Part shown: in pieces, positions 19,104 through 30,076 of the stretch | How positions within the stretch are numbered: position 1 is the stretch's first letter | Layout: each line of letters starts with the position of its first letter | Assembly: GCF_020991005.1 (NCBI RefSeq) | Contig: NZ_JAJLLW010000003.1 | Span: 432,028-496,027, forward strand | Length of the DNA: 64,000 nt | DNA from: Halomonas sp. CUBES01 | Lineage (GTDB): Bacteria > Pseudomonadota > Gammaproteobacteria > Pseudomonadales > Halomonadaceae | Direction of reading: 5' to 3' | Notes under the pieces: model-generated | Seen by the model: only the letters and a program-made list of their open reading frames with translations | What the model was told of the DNA's origin: nothing | Databases searched by the model: none | Program-made: the position numbers and the translations under genes

Positions 19104-20285
19104 TCAGCTTGTCAAACGCCCGGCCTTGTGTTTCACCGGGTTGGCGTATTGCGCCAGCCAGTAGGGGCGTAGCGGTTCCGGTACGTTGGCCAGCCGCGCC
19201 TTGAAGCGCTCCCGGTCGTCGCGGGTAATGGCTCGGCGCGCCACCAGCTCGGGTGCATCGCCCAGCGCTTCAAGCGCCAGGTAATGGCTGGGAAACAGCC
19301 GGTAGCCACCGATGACCTGGCGATCTATCTCGGCGGCGACTTCGTCCGGGGTCGCCATGTCGGCGCCTACCGGCGTGCCAAAGCGCAGCTGAACGCGTCC
19401 CTTGGTGCCGGTAATCCCGGCCACAATGGAGCGGATATCTTCAAATTCGCTTTTCGCGTAGCTGCCCTTGGTATCGATATCGTAGAGTTCCTGGGCTTTT
19501 TGCCGATCGCAGGGGTCGTATTCGTAGCTGATCGACACCGGCACCAGTTTCAGCTCGGCAATGGCGTCACCAAAGGCGGCATCGCGGTTGGTGGTGCGAC
19601 TCGCGATGGTCAGCATCTTGATGATCGCCGGGTCGGTGCGGTCGATTCCGTTCTTGGCCCGGCCTTCGCGCTGTGCCATCCAGATCGAGTGCTGGTCCTC
19701 GGTGATCGAATGACGAATATAGGCGGAAAGCTGCTGATAGGCGGCCAGCATGGCCCGCTTGCCGCGGGCGCTGCGCGGTACGATAAAGCTTTTGTTCAGC
19801 CGCATCAGGTCGGTGACATAGGGCTTCTTCAGCAGGTTGTCGCCAATCGCAATGCGTACGGTGTCACGGTCTGCCTGATAAAGCGCGTAGTTGACAAAAG
19901 CCGGATCCAGGGAAATATCCCGGTGGTTGCCAATAAACAAATAGGCGCTGCCCGGGTCGAGCTTATCAAGCCCCGCGACCTCGAAGGCGTCGGTGGTGGT
20001 GCGGATCATGCGCACCATATAGCTGGCGATGCGCATCTGGAATTCGCGCACGCTGGTCACACCTTTGACTTCCCGGCGGACGGCGTGACTGGCAATACCC
20101 CGCGCCAACGGCGGCGCCCAACGGGCCAGGCGGGGCAGCCGAAAACGGGTAAGCGCATTGAGCAGCTCATTATCCCTTGAAAGCTTGGCAAGCACGTCGG
20201 CCACTTCATGGTCCATGTAGGGGCGAATATCCGCCCAGGGGTCTGAAGGCGTCGAGGCAGTCGAAGCGTTATTGTGATGTGTCAT
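19104..20285 (-). CDS. PlsC-like 1-acylglycerol-3-phosphate acyltransferase family protein
   Basis: A 393-residue protein with a PlsC-type acyltransferase core. The acyl-transfer motif appears as GNHRDISLDP (about residue 138; NHxxxxD variant NHRDISLD), followed by FIVPRSARGKR and IWMAQREGRAKNGIDRTDP, corresponding to the phosphate-binding block. There is no clear membrane span. It probably transfers a fatty acyl chain to a glycerophosphate-type acceptor, but the substrate is not evident, and it is larger than standard PlsC. Confidence 0.8.
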   Translation of the reverse strand: MTHHNNASTASTPSDPWADIRPYMDHEVADVLAKLSRDNELLNALTRFRLPRLARWAPPLARGIASHAVRREVKGVTSVREFQMRIASYMVRMIRTTTDAFEVAGLDKLDPGSAYLFIGNHRDISLDPAFVNYALYQADRDTVRIAIGDNLLKKPYVTDLMRLNKSFIVPRSARGKRAMLAAYQQLSAYIRHSITEDQHSIWMAQREGRAKNGIDRTDPAIIKMLTIASRTTNRDAAFGDAIAELKLVPVSISYEYDPCDRQKAQELYDIDTKGSYAKSEFEDIRSIVAGITGTKGRVQLRFGTPVGADMATPDEVAAEIDRQVIGGYRLFPSHYLALEALGDAPELVARRAITRDDRERFKARLANVPEPLRPYWLAQYANPVKHKAGRLTS

Positions 20286-20356
20286 GCGATCCGTAGGATG
20301 TCATTAATAAAATCAAATGAGTGAAAACAGTTAACCGCGATGCCGAAGCAGCGCCA

Positions 20357-21286
20357 TCAAGCCGGTGAAGGCTCGCGCTGAACCTCACCGCCCAGCCAGT
20401 CCATCAAGCGCACGATATCCTCCGAGAGGGCGTTGGCCATCAGGATGAAGTCAGTCTCCAGCCGGGCCAGCGCGTCGTCGCCATCGTCTGCCTGGTCGGC
20501 TTCTTCTATTAGTGCATCGCCAAAGCGAAGCGACTTCAGTGCCAGGTCGTCGTGCAATACCAAGCTTAGGCGACCTTCGATGTGTAGGGCGAGTTTACTT
20601 GCCTGGCGTCCACTTTCCAGCAGCTGCTGAATTTCGTCGCTGTCCAGATCGACCTGGCGTGCGCGAAGCACGCCGTCGTCGCCTTTGGCTTTCAGTTCAA
20701 CTTGGTCGCCCAGTTGAAGGTCGGCGGGGCGGCTTGAGGCATCGCCCAGCCAGGTCGTCATGGCGCGCATGGGCAGCGTCTGTGACGCCAGCGGAGTCAC
20801 GCTCAGGCTGCCCAGCGTCTCGCGCAGCAAATCCAGAATGTCTTCGGCCCGCGTGCGCGAACTGGCGTTGATGCCAATAAGCTGGCGCCGAGTATCCCAC
20901 CAGACGTCGATTTTCTGGCTGCGCACAAAAGCGCGCGGCAGCAAATCTTCGGTCACCTGCTCCTTGAAGGCGGTCTTTTCCTTGCGGGTCACCTTGCGGC
21001 CTTCGCTGGCCTCAATGTTGGCGACCTGCTCGTCGACTTCTTCCTTGACCACCGAAGCAGGCAGCAGACGCTCCTGACGGAGTGCCGAAAGCAGACGATG
21101 GCCCTGGATTTCATGCAGCCGCTGGCCGCTGCCGAGTCGGCCGGCCGGCGCGGTCCAGCCGAGGCGGCGGGCATCGGCATTGCCCAGGGGGGCGGCGGCG
21201 TGGGCATCCAGCGCGTCGCCAAGCGCTGACTCGCTCAGCTCGGGGGCGCTGTGTACGCGGTATAAATGCAGGTGTTTGAACCACAT
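20357..21286 (-). CDS. rdgC: Recombination-associated protein RdgC
   Basis: A 309-residue ring-forming DNA-binding protein that modulates RecA activity and replication restart. Characteristic segments are MWFKHLHLYRV at the N-terminus, RLGWTAPAG, LPASVVKEEVDEQVA and IDVWWDTRRQLIGINASS. The start at 21286 matches the conserved N-terminus and has a purine-rich AGGACAGG upstream. A 10-codon longer frame exists but extends beyond the family start. It is monocistronic. Confidence 0.96.
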   Translation of the reverse strand: MWFKHLHLYRVHSAPELSESALGDALDAHAAAPLGNADARRLGWTAPAGRLGSGQRLHEIQGHRLLSALRQERLLPASVVKEEVDEQVANIEASEGRKVTRKEKTAFKEQVTEDLLPRAFVRSQKIDVWWDTRRQLIGINASSRTRAEDILDLLRETLGSLSVTPLASQTLPMRAMTTWLGDASSRPADLQLGDQVELKAKGDDGVLRARQVDLDSDEIQQLLESGRQASKLALHIEGRLSLVLHDDLALKSLRFGDALIEEADQADDGDDALARLETDFILMANALSEDIVRLMDWLGGEVQREPSPA

Positions 21287-21468
21287 GTCGCCTGTCCTGT
21301 GTAAAAGGTGGCACATTATGGCGAAAGCAGCGCTTTCCTACCAGCGTCGTGACGCAGGGGGGAGTTGTTGCGAGTGTTTCAAACTTGTGTTTGATTAGAT
21401 GGTCTGGTCGGCTGCGCGACCAAGTGTCTACATGGTCATTATCCATTTACGCATTACAGGAGTTTGTT

Positions 21469-21897
21469 ATGTCGCTTTCATCGATTCAGCTGCGCGTACG
21501 CGGTTATCACCTTGACGGCTATGGACACGTCAATAATGCCCGCTATCTGGAGTTTATGGAGGAGGGTCGCTGGGCGTTCTTCGATGAGCATCCGGCCCTC
21601 ATGAAAGAGCTGCACGATGCCGGGCGAGCCTTTGTGGTGGTCAATTTGAATATCGACTACCGGGCGGCGGCGGTGCAGGGCGATGACCTGGTCGTCATGA
21701 CGGGGATTGTCGAGGTGGGTGAGCGCAGTGCGGTCTGTCACCATCAGATTCGCCGTAAGGACGGTCAACTGGTGGCCAAGGCCGATCTGACCTTTGTGCT
21801 GTTGGACGTGCGCGCCAACAAGGCCAGTCCCATCGAGGGCCACGTCCGCGATACCTTGACGTCGTTGATCGTCGAGAAAGCCGTATTTGCGGATTGA
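21469..21897 (+). CDS. Hot-dog acyl-CoA thioesterase
   Basis: A 142-residue 4-hydroxybenzoyl-CoA thioesterase-like protein. The signature GYGHVNNARYLEFMEEGRW near residue 15 holds the conserved His-Asn-Asn and Glu residues. It likely hydrolyses acyl-CoA thioesters in the cytosol; chain-length preference cannot be told. The start at 21469 has AGGAG eight bases upstream. The track-length frame upstream of this ATG is not needed for the fold. It precedes gyrA by 153 bases, which include a candidate gyrA promoter. Confidence 0.9.
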   Translation: MSLSSIQLRVRGYHLDGYGHVNNARYLEFMEEGRWAFFDEHPALMKELHDAGRAFVVVNLNIDYRAAAVQGDDLVVMTGIVEVGERSAVCHHQIRRKDGQLVAKADLTFVLLDVRANKASPIEGHVRDTLTSLIVEKAVFAD

Positions 21898-21940
21898 GAC
21901 GCGTTGACGACCTGACCGGCTGCCCATGGTGCTAATGCAG

Positions 21941-21949
21941 TGGTATGAT
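21941..21949 (+). promoter_or_regulatory. Candidate extended -10 promoter for gyrA
   Basis: TGGTATGAT is an extended -10 element (TGn plus TATGAT, five of six matches) about 100 bases before gyrA. The -35 region is weak, as is common for extended -10 promoters. Confidence 0.45.
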
Positions 21950-22050
21950 AGCGATGTATCTGCGCGCCGCCCTGTTGTGTTATCGACGGCGGCATTTTCA
22001 AGCGCTTTCAACTCTCGCAGTGCCAATGCAGTGCAAAGGATCTGACTTTC

Positions 22051-24741
22051 ATGGGTGACATCGCCAGAGAAATCTTGCCCGTCAATATTGAAGACGAGCT
22101 CAAACAGTCGTATCTCGACTATGCGATGAGTGTCATTATCGGCCGCGCGCTGCCTGACGTGCGCGATGGCCTGAAGCCTGTTCATCGGCGTGTGCTGTTT
22201 GCCATGCATGAACTGAGCAATGACTGGAATAAGCCGTACAAGAAGTCGGCGCGTGTCGTCGGTGATGTCATCGGTAAATATCACCCGCACGGCGATAGTG
22301 CGGTATATGACACCATCGTTCGCATGGCGCAGCACTTTTCCATGCGCCATGTGCTGGTCGATGGTCAGGGCAACTTCGGTTCAATCGACGGCGATAACGC
22401 CGCCGCCATGCGTTATACCGAGGTGCGCATGGCGCGCCTGGCCCATGAGCTGCTTGCCGATCTTGAAAAGGACACCGTCGACTGGGTCGATAACTACGAC
22501 GGTACCGAGCGGATCCCCGAGGTGTTGCCGACCAAGGTGCCCAACCTGTTGATCAACGGGTCGTCAGGGATTGCCGTGGGCATGGCCACCAATATCGCGC
22601 CCCACAACATGCGCGAAGTGATCGATGGCTGCCTGGCGTTGATCGATGACTATACGCTCAGCGTCGATGACCTGATGCAGTACATTCCCGGGCCGGACTT
22701 CCCCACCGGCGGCATCATCAATGGGCGAGCGGGCATCCTGGATGCTTACCGCACCGGGCGCGGGCGCATTTACGTACGTGCCTGTCACACCATTGAGCAC
22801 CATGATAAAACCGGCCGCGATCACATCATCATTACCGAGCTGCCGTACCAGGTAAACAAGGCGCGCCTGATCGAGAAGATCGCTGAGCTGGTGAAAGAGA
22901 AAAAGATCGAGGGCATTGCGGAGCTGCGCGACGAATCGGATAAAGACGGCTTGCGCGTCGTCATCGAAATCAAGCGCGGCGAGTCCGGCGACGTCGTGGT
23001 GAACAACCTCTTTGCTCAGACGCAGCTGCAAAATGTCTTTGGTATCAACATGGTGGCGCTTGAGAACGGGCAGCCGCGCACGTTGAACCTGAAGCAGATG
23101 CTCGAAGCCTTCATCCGTCACCGCCGTGAAGTGGTCACCCGGCGCACGCTGTTCGAACTGAAAAAGGCCCGCGAGCGGGGGCATATTCTAGAAGGCCTGG
23201 CGGTTGCCATTTCCAACATTGATGAAGTGATCGAACTCATCAAGGCGTCGCCCAACGCCGCGGAAGCCAAGGACAAGCTGCTGGCCAAGGTCTGGCAGCC
23301 CGGCCAGGTCACCAATATGCTGGAACGCGCGGGGGCGACCTCGTGCAAGCCGGAAGATCTGGAAGAAGGCTACGGCCTCAACCCAAGCGCTACCGAGTAT
23401 CGGCTGTCGGCGGCACAGGCCCAGGCGATTCTCGAGCTGCGCCTGCATCGCCTGACCGGTCTTGAAACCGAGAAGCTCCTCGACGAATACCTGTCCATTC
23501 TGCAGAAGATTGCCGAGCTGACCGAAATTCTCGCCTCGCCGGATCGCTTGATGGAAGTCATCCGTAACGAGCTGCACGCGGTGCGTGACCAGTTCGGCGA
23601 CGACCGTCGTACGGAAATTCAGGCCAGCCATCTCGACCTGTCGATGGAAGACCTGATTGCCGAAGAGGATATGGTGGTGACCGTCTCCCGCTCGGGCTAC
23701 GCCAAGACCCAGCCGCTTTCCGACTATCAGGCCCAGCGTCGCGGTGGCCGCGGCAAGTCCGCCACGGCGATGAAAGATGAAGACGTCATCGAGCACCTGC
23801 TGGTGGCGTCGACCCACGATACCGTGCTGCTGTTCTCCAACCGCGGCAAGGTGTACTGGCTAAAAGTCTACGAAATGCCCAATGCCAGTCGCGGCTCGCG
23901 CGGCAAGCCGCTGATCAATATGCTGCCGCTCGAGGAAGGCGAAGCGGTCAACGCGATTCTGCCGGTGCGTGACTACGATCCCGATAACTACATCTTCTTT
24001 GCCACCGCCCAGGGGACGGTCAAGCGCACCAGCCTCGAACAGTTTTCGCGTCCGCGCAGCGTCGGCCTGATTGCAATCGACCTGGAAGAAGGCGACCGTC
24101 TGGTCGGCGCGGCGATTACGTCGGGGTCTGATCATGCGATGCTGCTGTCGTCCAACGGCAAGGCGATCCGCTTCGAGGAAGGTAACGTGCGCGCCATGGG
24201 CCGCACGGCTCGCGGTGTACGCGGCATGCGCCTGGCGGACAACGCTGAAGTCATCAGCCTGATCATCCCCAAAACCCAGCAGATCGATGGCGAAGATGAC
24301 ACTGTCGACGGCGATGTCGACAGCCCGTCTGATGGCGGCAATATCTATATTCTCACCGCCAGTGAAAACGGCTATGGCAAGCGCACCCGGCTGGAGGCAT
24401 TCCCGCTGCGCGGGCGGGGCGGCCAGGGCGTGATTGCCATGCAGACCAGCGAGCGCAATGGTTCGCTGGTGGCCGCCATGCAGATCTACGACAGCGACGA
24501 AATGATGCTGATCACTGATCGCGGCACGCTGGTTCGCACGCGTGTGGAAGAAGTCTCGACCACCTCGCGGAATACCCAGGGGGTCATGCTGATCCGCCTC
24601 GGCAAAGAAGAGAAGCTGGTCAAGACCGTGCGCGTCGATGAGCCGGAAGAGGCAGACTTCGAAGCGCTGGACGAGACGGAGACAGACGCCCCCAACGCGA
24701 ATGACGCACAGGATGCCGGAGCCGATGACACGTCGTTATAA
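22051..24741 (+). CDS. gyrA: DNA gyrase subunit A
   Basis: An 896-residue type II topoisomerase subunit that breaks and rejoins DNA while introducing negative supercoils with GyrB. Active-site Tyr122 is in [11 protein letters not shown]. The quinolone region keeps Ser83 and Asp87 ([10 protein letters not shown]), so no common resistance substitution is present. The C-terminal beta-pinwheel has the GyrA box QRRGGRGKS. An acidic tail rich in Asp and Glu ends the protein. serC begins 17 bases before its stop, so the two are translationally coupled. Confidence 0.99.
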   Translation: MGDIAREILPVNIEDELKQSYLDYAMSVIIGRALPDVRDGLKPVHRRVLFAMHELSNDWNKPYKKSARVVGDVIGKYHPHGDSAVYDTIVRMAQHFSMRHVLVDGQGNFGSIDGDNAAAMRYTEVRMARLAHELLADLEKDTVDWVDNYDGTERIPEVLPTKVPNLLINGSSGIAVGMATNIAPHNMREVIDGCLALIDDYTLSVDDLMQYIPGPDFPTGGIINGRAGILDAYRTGRGRIYVRACHTIEHHDKTGRDHIIITELPYQVNKARLIEKIAELVKEKKIEGIAELRDESDKDGLRVVIEIKRGESGDVVVNNLFAQTQLQNVFGINMVALENGQPRTLNLKQMLEAFIRHRREVVTRRTLFELKKARERGHILEGLAVAISNIDEVIELIKASPNAAEAKDKLLAKVWQPGQVTNMLERAGATSCKPEDLEEGYGLNPSATEYRLSAAQAQAILELRLHRLTGLETEKLLDEYLSILQKIAELTEILASPDRLMEVIRNELHAVRDQFGDDRRTEIQASHLDLSMEDLIAEEDMVVTVSRSGYAKTQPLSDYQAQRRGGRGKSATAMKDEDVIEHLLVASTHDTVLLFSNRGKVYWLKVYEMPNASRGSRGKPLINMLPLEEGEAVNAILPVRDYDPDNYIFFATAQGTVKRTSLEQFSRPRSVGLIAIDLEEGDRLVGAAITSGSDHAMLLSSNGKAIRFEEGNVRAMGRTARGVRGMRLADNAEVISLIIPKTQQIDGEDDTVDGDVDSPSDGGNIYILTASENGYGKRTRLEAFPLRGRGGQGVIAMQTSERNGSLVAAMQIYDSDEMMLITDRGTLVRTRVEEVSTTSRNTQGVMLIRLGKEEKLVKTVRVDEPEEADFEALDETETDAPNANDAQDAGADDTSL

Positions 24742-25828
24742 TTTTTGCGCGGGACCTGCGGCACTGCCGGAAGCGGTATTGGCAAGGGCCCAGGATGAAT
24801 TGCTGGATTACCAGGGGCGTGGCCTCTCGGTGATGGAAATGAGCCATCGCAGCAACGAGTTTGTGGCGATCGCCGAGCAGACCGAAGCGGATTTGCGCCA
24901 GTTGCTGGGGATACCCAGCAACTACAAAGTGCTTTTTCTGCAAGGCGGCGCCAGCCTTCAGTTTGCCATGCTGCCCATGAATCTCTTGGGTCATGGGGGC
25001 AGTGGTAATTTCATTCAAACCGGTATCTGGGGCAAGAAGGCCCTCACTGAGGCCAAGCGGCTTGGGTTTCGCCACCATGTGGCGGCCAGCAGTGAAGCGA
25101 GCGGCCACACCAAGGTGCCGGCGCAGGACGCGTTGCAGATCAGTACTGACGCTGCCTATTTGCATTATACGTCCAACGAGACGATAGGTGGTCTCGAGTT
25201 TGACTATGTGCCACAAGCGCAGCGTAGTGACGGCGCTGATGTGCCGCTTGTCTGCGATATGTCCTCGAACATTCTCTCCGGGCCGCTGGACGTCAGCCAG
25301 TTCGGGGTGATTTATGCCGGCGCGCAGAAGAATATCGGCCCGGCGGGGCTTACCCTGGTCGTGGTTCGCGACGACCTGCTGGGGAGTGCCCCGCCCACCA
25401 TTCCGTCGCTGTTCGACTATCAGCAGCTCGCCGAGGCTGGGTCGATGGTCAATACCCCGCCTACTTACGCCTGGTATCTGGCGGGGCTTGTCTTCCAGTG
25501 GCTGAAGGATGATATCGGGGGGCTCGAGGCGATGGATGCGATCAACCGGCGCAAGGCGCAAAAGCTTTATGCCGCGATCGACGCAAGCGAGCTTTACAGT
25601 AACCCCATTGCGCTTGCCAACCGCTCGCGCATGAACGTGCCGTTCGTGCTTGACGATGCCAGGCTCGATAATGCCTTCCTGAAAGAGGCTGACGAGGCGG
25701 GGCTCTTGAATCTCAAGGGCCATCGTAGCGTCGGTGGCATGCGCGCCAGTCTTTACAATGCGGTGCCTGAAGAGGCGGTGGACGCCTTGATTGCCTTCAT
25801 GGCAGATTTCGAACAACGAAGGGGCTAA
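24725..25828 (+). CDS. serC: Phosphoserine aminotransferase
   Basis: A 367-residue PLP enzyme that makes 3-phosphoserine in serine synthesis and a 4-carbon analogue in pyridoxal phosphate synthesis. It starts [19 protein letters not shown], with family motifs [19 protein letters not shown] and the PLP lysine in [14 protein letters not shown]. The ATG at 24725 overlaps gyrA by 17 bases, with GGAG just upstream, and a longer in-frame extension is unlikely. It begins the serC-pheA-tyrA/aroA-cmk-rpsA run. Confidence 0.98.
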   Translation: MTRRYNFCAGPAALPEAVLARAQDELLDYQGRGLSVMEMSHRSNEFVAIAEQTEADLRQLLGIPSNYKVLFLQGGASLQFAMLPMNLLGHGGSGNFIQTGIWGKKALTEAKRLGFRHHVAASSEASGHTKVPAQDALQISTDAAYLHYTSNETIGGLEFDYVPQAQRSDGADVPLVCDMSSNILSGPLDVSQFGVIYAGAQKNIGPAGLTLVVVRDDLLGSAPPTIPSLFDYQQLAEAGSMVNTPPTYAWYLAGLVFQWLKDDIGGLEAMDAINRRKAQKLYAAIDASELYSNPIALANRSRMNVPFVLDDARLDNAFLKEADEAGLLNLKGHRSVGGMRASLYNAVPEEAVDALIAFMADFEQRRG

Positions 25829-25833
25829 TCATC

Positions 25834-26925
25834 ATGTCCGACACGTCGATCAATCTGGAAGCGCTGCGCCAGCGTATCGATCAGCTGGACGACGATATCC
25901 TGCGTTTGATCAGCGAGCGTGCCGACTGCGCCCAGCAGGTCGCGCATGTCAAACTTTCCCAGGATGAAGATGCGGTCTTCTATCGCCCCGAGCGTGAAGC
26001 CCAGGTGCTGCGCCGGATCATGGCGTTGAACAAGGGGCCGCTGGATGCCGAGGAAATGGCGCGTCTGTTCCGCGAGATCATGTCTGCCTGCCTGGCGCTG
26101 GAAAAGCCCATCAAGGTGTCCTATCTGGGCCCGGAAGGCACCTTTACCCAGCAGGCCGCACTGAAGCATTTCGGCGAAAGTGCCGTGAGCCTGCCCATGG
26201 CCGCCATCGATGAAGTGTTCCGTGAGGTGGAAGCCGGTGCCGTCAACTACGGCGTGGTGCCGGTAGAAAACTCGACCGAAGGAGTGGTTAACCACACCCT
26301 GGACACCTTCATGGATTCGTCCATCCGCATTTGCGGTGAGGTGGTATTACGCATACATCATCACCTGCTGGTCAGCGAGACCACCCGGCGTGACAAGGTT
26401 TCGCGTATCTACTCGCACCCCCAGTCATTCGCTCAATGCCGCAAGTGGCTTGATGCGCATTTCCCTCATGCTGAACGGGTGCCGGTTTCATCTAACGCCG
26501 AAGCCGCCAAGCTGGTCAAGACCGAATGGCACAGTGCGGCGATTGCCGGCGACATGGCGGCCAAGCTCTATAACCTGGAGCGGGTGGCGGAAAAGATCGA
26601 GGATCGCCCGGACAATTCCACGCGCTTCTTGATTATCGGCAATCAGGATATTCCCATGTCGGGAGAGGACAAGACCTCGATTGTCGTGGCCATGCGCAAC
26701 CAGCCCGGTGCGCTGCATGACCTGCTTGAGCCGTTTCACCGTCACCAGATCGACATGACTCGCCTGGAAACACGTCCTTCGCGCACCGGGGTGTGGAACT
26801 ACGTGTTCTTTATCGACTTTAAAGGCCACCGCGATGAGCCGCGCGTCACCGCCGTATTGGAGGAAGTCCAACTGCGTGCCGCCGAGCTGCGCGTGTTGGG
26901 GTCTTACCCCCAGGGCGTCCTGTGA
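25834..26925 (+). CDS. pheA: Bifunctional chorismate mutase / prephenate dehydratase (P-protein)
   Basis: A 363-residue protein that converts chorismate to prephenate and then phenylpyruvate for phenylalanine. Residues 1 to about 90 form the AroQ chorismate mutase (LRQRIDQLDDDILRLISERA). About 95-275 is prephenate dehydratase (YLGPEGTFTQQAA, VVPVENSTEG, NSTRFLIIG). The C-terminal ACT domain contains the GALHDLL and ESRP-type (ETRPSR) phenylalanine-binding motifs, which implies feedback inhibition. It starts 5 bases after serC and ends overlapping the GTG of tyrA-aroA. Confidence 0.98.
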   Translation: MSDTSINLEALRQRIDQLDDDILRLISERADCAQQVAHVKLSQDEDAVFYRPEREAQVLRRIMALNKGPLDAEEMARLFREIMSACLALEKPIKVSYLGPEGTFTQQAALKHFGESAVSLPMAAIDEVFREVEAGAVNYGVVPVENSTEGVVNHTLDTFMDSSIRICGEVVLRIHHHLLVSETTRRDKVSRIYSHPQSFAQCRKWLDAHFPHAERVPVSSNAEAAKLVKTEWHSAAIAGDMAAKLYNLERVAEKIEDRPDNSTRFLIIGNQDIPMSGEDKTSIVVAMRNQPGALHDLLEPFHRHQIDMTRLETRPSRTGVWNYVFFIDFKGHRDEPRVTAVLEEVQLRAAELRVLGSYPQGVL

Positions 26926-29210
26926 CGCCAGGGGTTCAAGGATCGTCCGGCGTTTCACGTGTTGACGAGCCGCGGCTGTTGATTGTCGGGCTTGGGCTTA
27001 TCGGCGGTTCATTGGCAGCGGCACTGCGTGGCGCTGGTTTCCAGGGCCGGATCGTGGGCTGCGACCCCAATCCGGACGAAATTGCTCTCGGCATGCAGCT
27101 GGGCCTCATCGATGACGGTGGCACGGAGCTTGGTGATCAGGTCGTCGATGCCTCGCTGATCGTGCTCGCCGTTCCTGTGCTTGCCATGGAAACGGTCATG
27201 AGAACGCTGGTCGAGGCATTGCCCAGCGCCGCCGCTAACGTGGTGATCACCGATGTGGGCAGCACCAAGGCGACCATCCGCGCCTGCGCCGAACGGGTGT
27301 TTGGCCGTGTGCCCACCAATATGGTGCTGGGCCACCCGATTGCCGGCTCGGAGAAAAGCGGTGTCTCGGCGGCCAATCCTGATCTCTACCGTCATCATAA
27401 GGTGATACTCACCCCCGAGCCGGACGTCGAGCCTGAGGCGTTGAGGCGTGTTCAGGCCCTTTGGGGCGCCTGCGGAGCCGAGGTGCTGGAGATGAGTGTC
27501 GAGCACCATGACCAGGTGTTGGCGCGCACCAGTCATTTGCCTCACCTGCTGGCCTTTTCGCTGGTCGATACGCTGGCTCGCCAAGACGACCGGCTGGATA
27601 TTTTTCGCTATGCCGCCGGTGGTTTTCGCGACTTTACGCGTATCGCCGGCAGCGATCCGGTCATGTGGCGGGATATATTTATCGCCAATCGTGAGGCGGT
27701 GCTGACGTCGCTGGATGATTTCGAGGCCGGCCTTGCCCGGCTGCGCAAGGCCGTCGAGCATGGCGACAGCGACGCGCTGATCGCCACGTTCGACCGAGCC
27801 AGCCACGCGCGTCATTATTTTGATACGTTATTGAACAAGACTACTTACCAGGCGGAATATCATATGCAACCACAAGGTAAGGTGACCTACCGGGTGCACC
27901 CAGGCGGCCAGGCGCAGGGGCGTATTCGCGTGCCCGGCGACAAATCGATGTCCCATCGTTCCATCATGCTAGGGGCGCTAGCCGAGGGCGTCACCGACGT
28001 CAAGGGTTTCCTTGAAGGCGAAGATAGCCTGGCGACACTCCAGGCGTTTCGCGAAATGGGCGTTGCCATTGAAGGGCCACATCAGGGGCGTGTCACCATT
28101 CATGGCGTGGGCATGCAGGGGCTGAAGGCGCCCTCGGGGCCGCTCTATGTCGGCAACTCGGGCACGGCGATGCGTTTGTTCGCGGGGTTGCTGGCCGGGC
28201 AGGCGTTCGACAGCGAACTGACAGGCGATGAGTCGCTGAACAAGCGTCCGATGGCACGCGTTGCCGACCCGCTTCGCCTGATGGGCGCGACCATCGATAC
28301 CGCCGAAGGCGGACGGCCGCCGCTAAATATCAAAGGGGGCGCCGCGCTGAAGGGGATTGATTACGATATGCCCATGGCAAGCGCCCAGGTGAAATCTTGC
28401 CTGTTGCTGGCGGGGCTTTACGCTGAAGGCGAGACCCGCGTGCGTGAGCCGGCGCCCACCCGTGATCATACCGAACGTATGCTCAACGGCTTTGGCTACC
28501 CGGTATCGCGCAAAGGTGACACCTGTTGGTTGCAGGGCGGCGGCGCACTCACGGCAGGGCCTATCGATGTGCCCTCGGATATTTCATCGGCGACGTTCTT
28601 TCTGGTCGCGGCCGCGATCACGCCGGGGTCGGATATAACCCTCGAGCACGTGGGTATCAATCCGACACGCATCGGTGTGATCAATATCCTCAAGCTGATG
28701 GGTGCCGACCTGGCGCTTGAAAACCAGCGTGAAGTGGGTGGTGAGCCCGTCGCGGACATTCGTATCCGCTACGCGCCGCTCAGCGGCATCGACATTCCCG
28801 TCGACCAGGTGCCGCTGGCCATCGACGAATTTCCGGCCCTGTTCATTGCGGCTGCCAACGCTCGTGGCACGACCCGCTTGCGCGGCGCTGACGAGCTGCG
28901 CGTCAAGGAGTCGGATCGTATTCAGGCCATGGCCGATGGGCTGGCCATTCTCGGCGTTGAGCATACGGTCGTTAGCGACGGCATCGATATTGTCGGTCAT
29001 GGTGACCAACAAATGCCCAGCTATGGTGGTGGTCGCATCAATAGCCTGGGTGATCACCGGATTGCCATGGCCTTTGCCATTGCTGCGCTGCGTGCTGGTG
29101 ACGAGATCGTGATTGACGACTGTGCCAATGTGGCGACCTCGTTCCCCGATTTCATTGATCTGGCCACCCGCGTGGGCATGTCACTGGCGGTGGAGGGCGC
29201 GCATGACTGA
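26922..29210 (+). CDS. Fused prephenate/arogenate dehydrogenase - EPSP synthase
   Basis: A 762-residue bifunctional protein. Residues 1 to about 305 are TyrA: Rossmann motif [15 protein letters not shown], then [11 protein letters not shown] and a central His-containing [16 protein letters not shown]. From about 318 it is Aro[21 protein letters not shown], then GNSGTAMRL and [12 protein letters not shown], the enolpyruvyl transferase step of the shikimate pathway. It thus links chorismate supply to tyrosine synthesis. Translation starts at GTG 26922, overlapping the pheA stop as GTGA. The cmk ATG overlaps its end by 8 bases. The same fusion occurs in Pseudomonas relatives, where it is usual. 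Confidence 0.97.
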   Translation: MTPGVQGSSGVSRVDEPRLLIVGLGLIGGSLAAALRGAGFQGRIVGCDPNPDEIALGMQLGLIDDGGTELGDQVVDASLIVLAVPVLAMETVMRTLVEALPSAAANVVITDVGSTKATIRACAERVFGRVPTNMVLGHPIAGSEKSGVSAANPDLYRHHKVILTPEPDVEPEALRRVQALWGACGAEVLEMSVEHHDQVLARTSHLPHLLAFSLVDTLARQDDRLDIFRYAAGGFRDFTRIAGSDPVMWRDIFIANREAVLTSLDDFEAGLARLRKAVEHGDSDALIATFDRASHARHYFDTLLNKTTYQAEYHMQPQGKVTYRVHPGGQAQGRIRVPGDKSMSHRSIMLGALAEGVTDVKGFLEGEDSLATLQAFREMGVAIEGPHQGRVTIHGVGMQGLKAPSGPLYVGNSGTAMRLFAGLLAGQAFDSELTGDESLNKRPMARVADPLRLMGATIDTAEGGRPPLNIKGGAALKGIDYDMPMASAQVKSCLLLAGLYAEGETRVREPAPTRDHTERMLNGFGYPVSRKGDTCWLQGGGALTAGPIDVPSDISSATFFLVAAAITPGSDITLEHVGINPTRIGVINILKLMGADLALENQREVGGEPVADIRIRYAPLSGIDIPVDQVPLAIDEFPALFIAAANARGTTRLRGADELRVKESDRIQAMADGLAILGVEHTVVSDGIDIVGHGDQQMPSYGGGRINSLGDHRIAMAFAIAALRAGDEIVIDDCANVATSFPDFIDLATRVGMSLAVEGAHD

Positions 29211-29892
29211 GCAGGCTCCGGTTTTGACGATTGACGGGCCAGGTGGTGCCGGCAAGGGCACCATCAGCGGGCTGATGGCTGATCGGCTGAATTGGCACCT
29301 GCTGGATAGTGGGGCGCTTTATCGCTTGATCGCCCAGGCAGCCGGCAAGCATCAGGTGGCGCTCGATGACGAAGCCGCCCTGGCTGAACTGGCAGAGTCC
29401 CTGGACGTGGCGTTTCCGGTTGAAGATGGCCAGCCGAGTACGTTGCTGGAAGGCGAGGATGTCAGCCGGGCGATTCGTACCGAACAGGCGGGCGAACGTG
29501 CTTCCCTAGTGGCTTCGCTCCCGGCAGTTCGTCAGGCGCTGCTGAAGCGTCAGCGTGATTTTTGCCAGTCGCCCGGGTTAGTGGCTGATGGCCGCGACAT
29601 GGGTACGGTGGTTTTCCCTGATGCCGCCTTGAAGATATTTCTCACGGCCTCTGCCGACGAGCGGGCGCGTCGTCGCTATCAGCAGTTGCAGGAAGCGGGC
29701 GTGGATGCTAGTCTTTCGAGTCTTTTAAAGGAGATTCAGGCACGCGATGCACGCGATTCGCAGCGCGTAGTGGCTCCTCTCAAGCCGGCAGATGATGCCA
29801 TTACGCTTGATACCACGCGCCTGAGCATACCGGAAGTGGTTGATCAACTGACCGAGCTGCTGGTCCAGCGTGGCATAGTAGCTGATAGTTGA
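29203..29892 (+). CDS. cmk: Cytidylate kinase
   Basis: A 229-residue NMP kinase that phosphorylates CMP and dCMP using ATP. The P-loop is [12 protein letters not shown], followed by LDSGALYRL and [13 protein letters not shown], which are diagnostic. GGAGG lies 6-7 bases before the ATG at 29203, inside the end of tyrA-aroA. cmk followed by rpsA is a conserved gammaproteobacterial arrangement. Confidence 0.98.
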   Translation: MTEQAPVLTIDGPGGAGKGTISGLMADRLNWHLLDSGALYRLIAQAAGKHQVALDDEAALAELAESLDVAFPVEDGQPSTLLEGEDVSRAIRTEQAGERASLVASLPAVRQALLKRQRDFCQSPGLVADGRDMGTVVFPDAALKIFLTASADERARRRYQQLQEAGVDASLSSLLKEIQARDARDSQRVVAPLKPADDAITLDTTRLSIPEVVDQLTELLVQRGIVADS

Positions 29893-30011
29893 TACTCCCT
29901 TGCGGCGTTTTTGGACAGGTGTCACGACATGGCAGGGCGCAATACTCACCTCGGAGAGCCCGGTCAGGTCTAACCAGCGTTAACACCTCCAGAAGCTGAG
30001 TGACATTAGGC

Positions 30012-30049
30012 CCGTACTTGCTGGTGGTACGGAGAAGGCATTTATGCCT
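30012..30049 (+). promoter_or_regulatory. rpsA leader with two hairpins (candidate S1 autoregulatory region)
   Basis: Two adjacent stems lie in the 184-base leader: CCGTAC (30012-30017) with GTACGG (30027-30032), and AGGCAT (30036-30041) with ATGCCT (30044-30049). Only a weak AGGA precedes the rpsA ATG. In E. coli, a folded leader with a poor Shine-Dalgarno site mediates S1 autoregulation; here the same role is inferred from the structure and position. Confidence 0.5.
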
Positions 30050-30076
30050 CAACAACGTTGATCACGTAGGAACACC

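Noticed and set aside
24620..25816. 398-codon minus-strand open frame opposite serC
   Set aside because: It lies entirely within the clearly coding serC and end of gyrA, has no ribosome-binding site or recognisable domain, and results from the GC-rich codon pattern.
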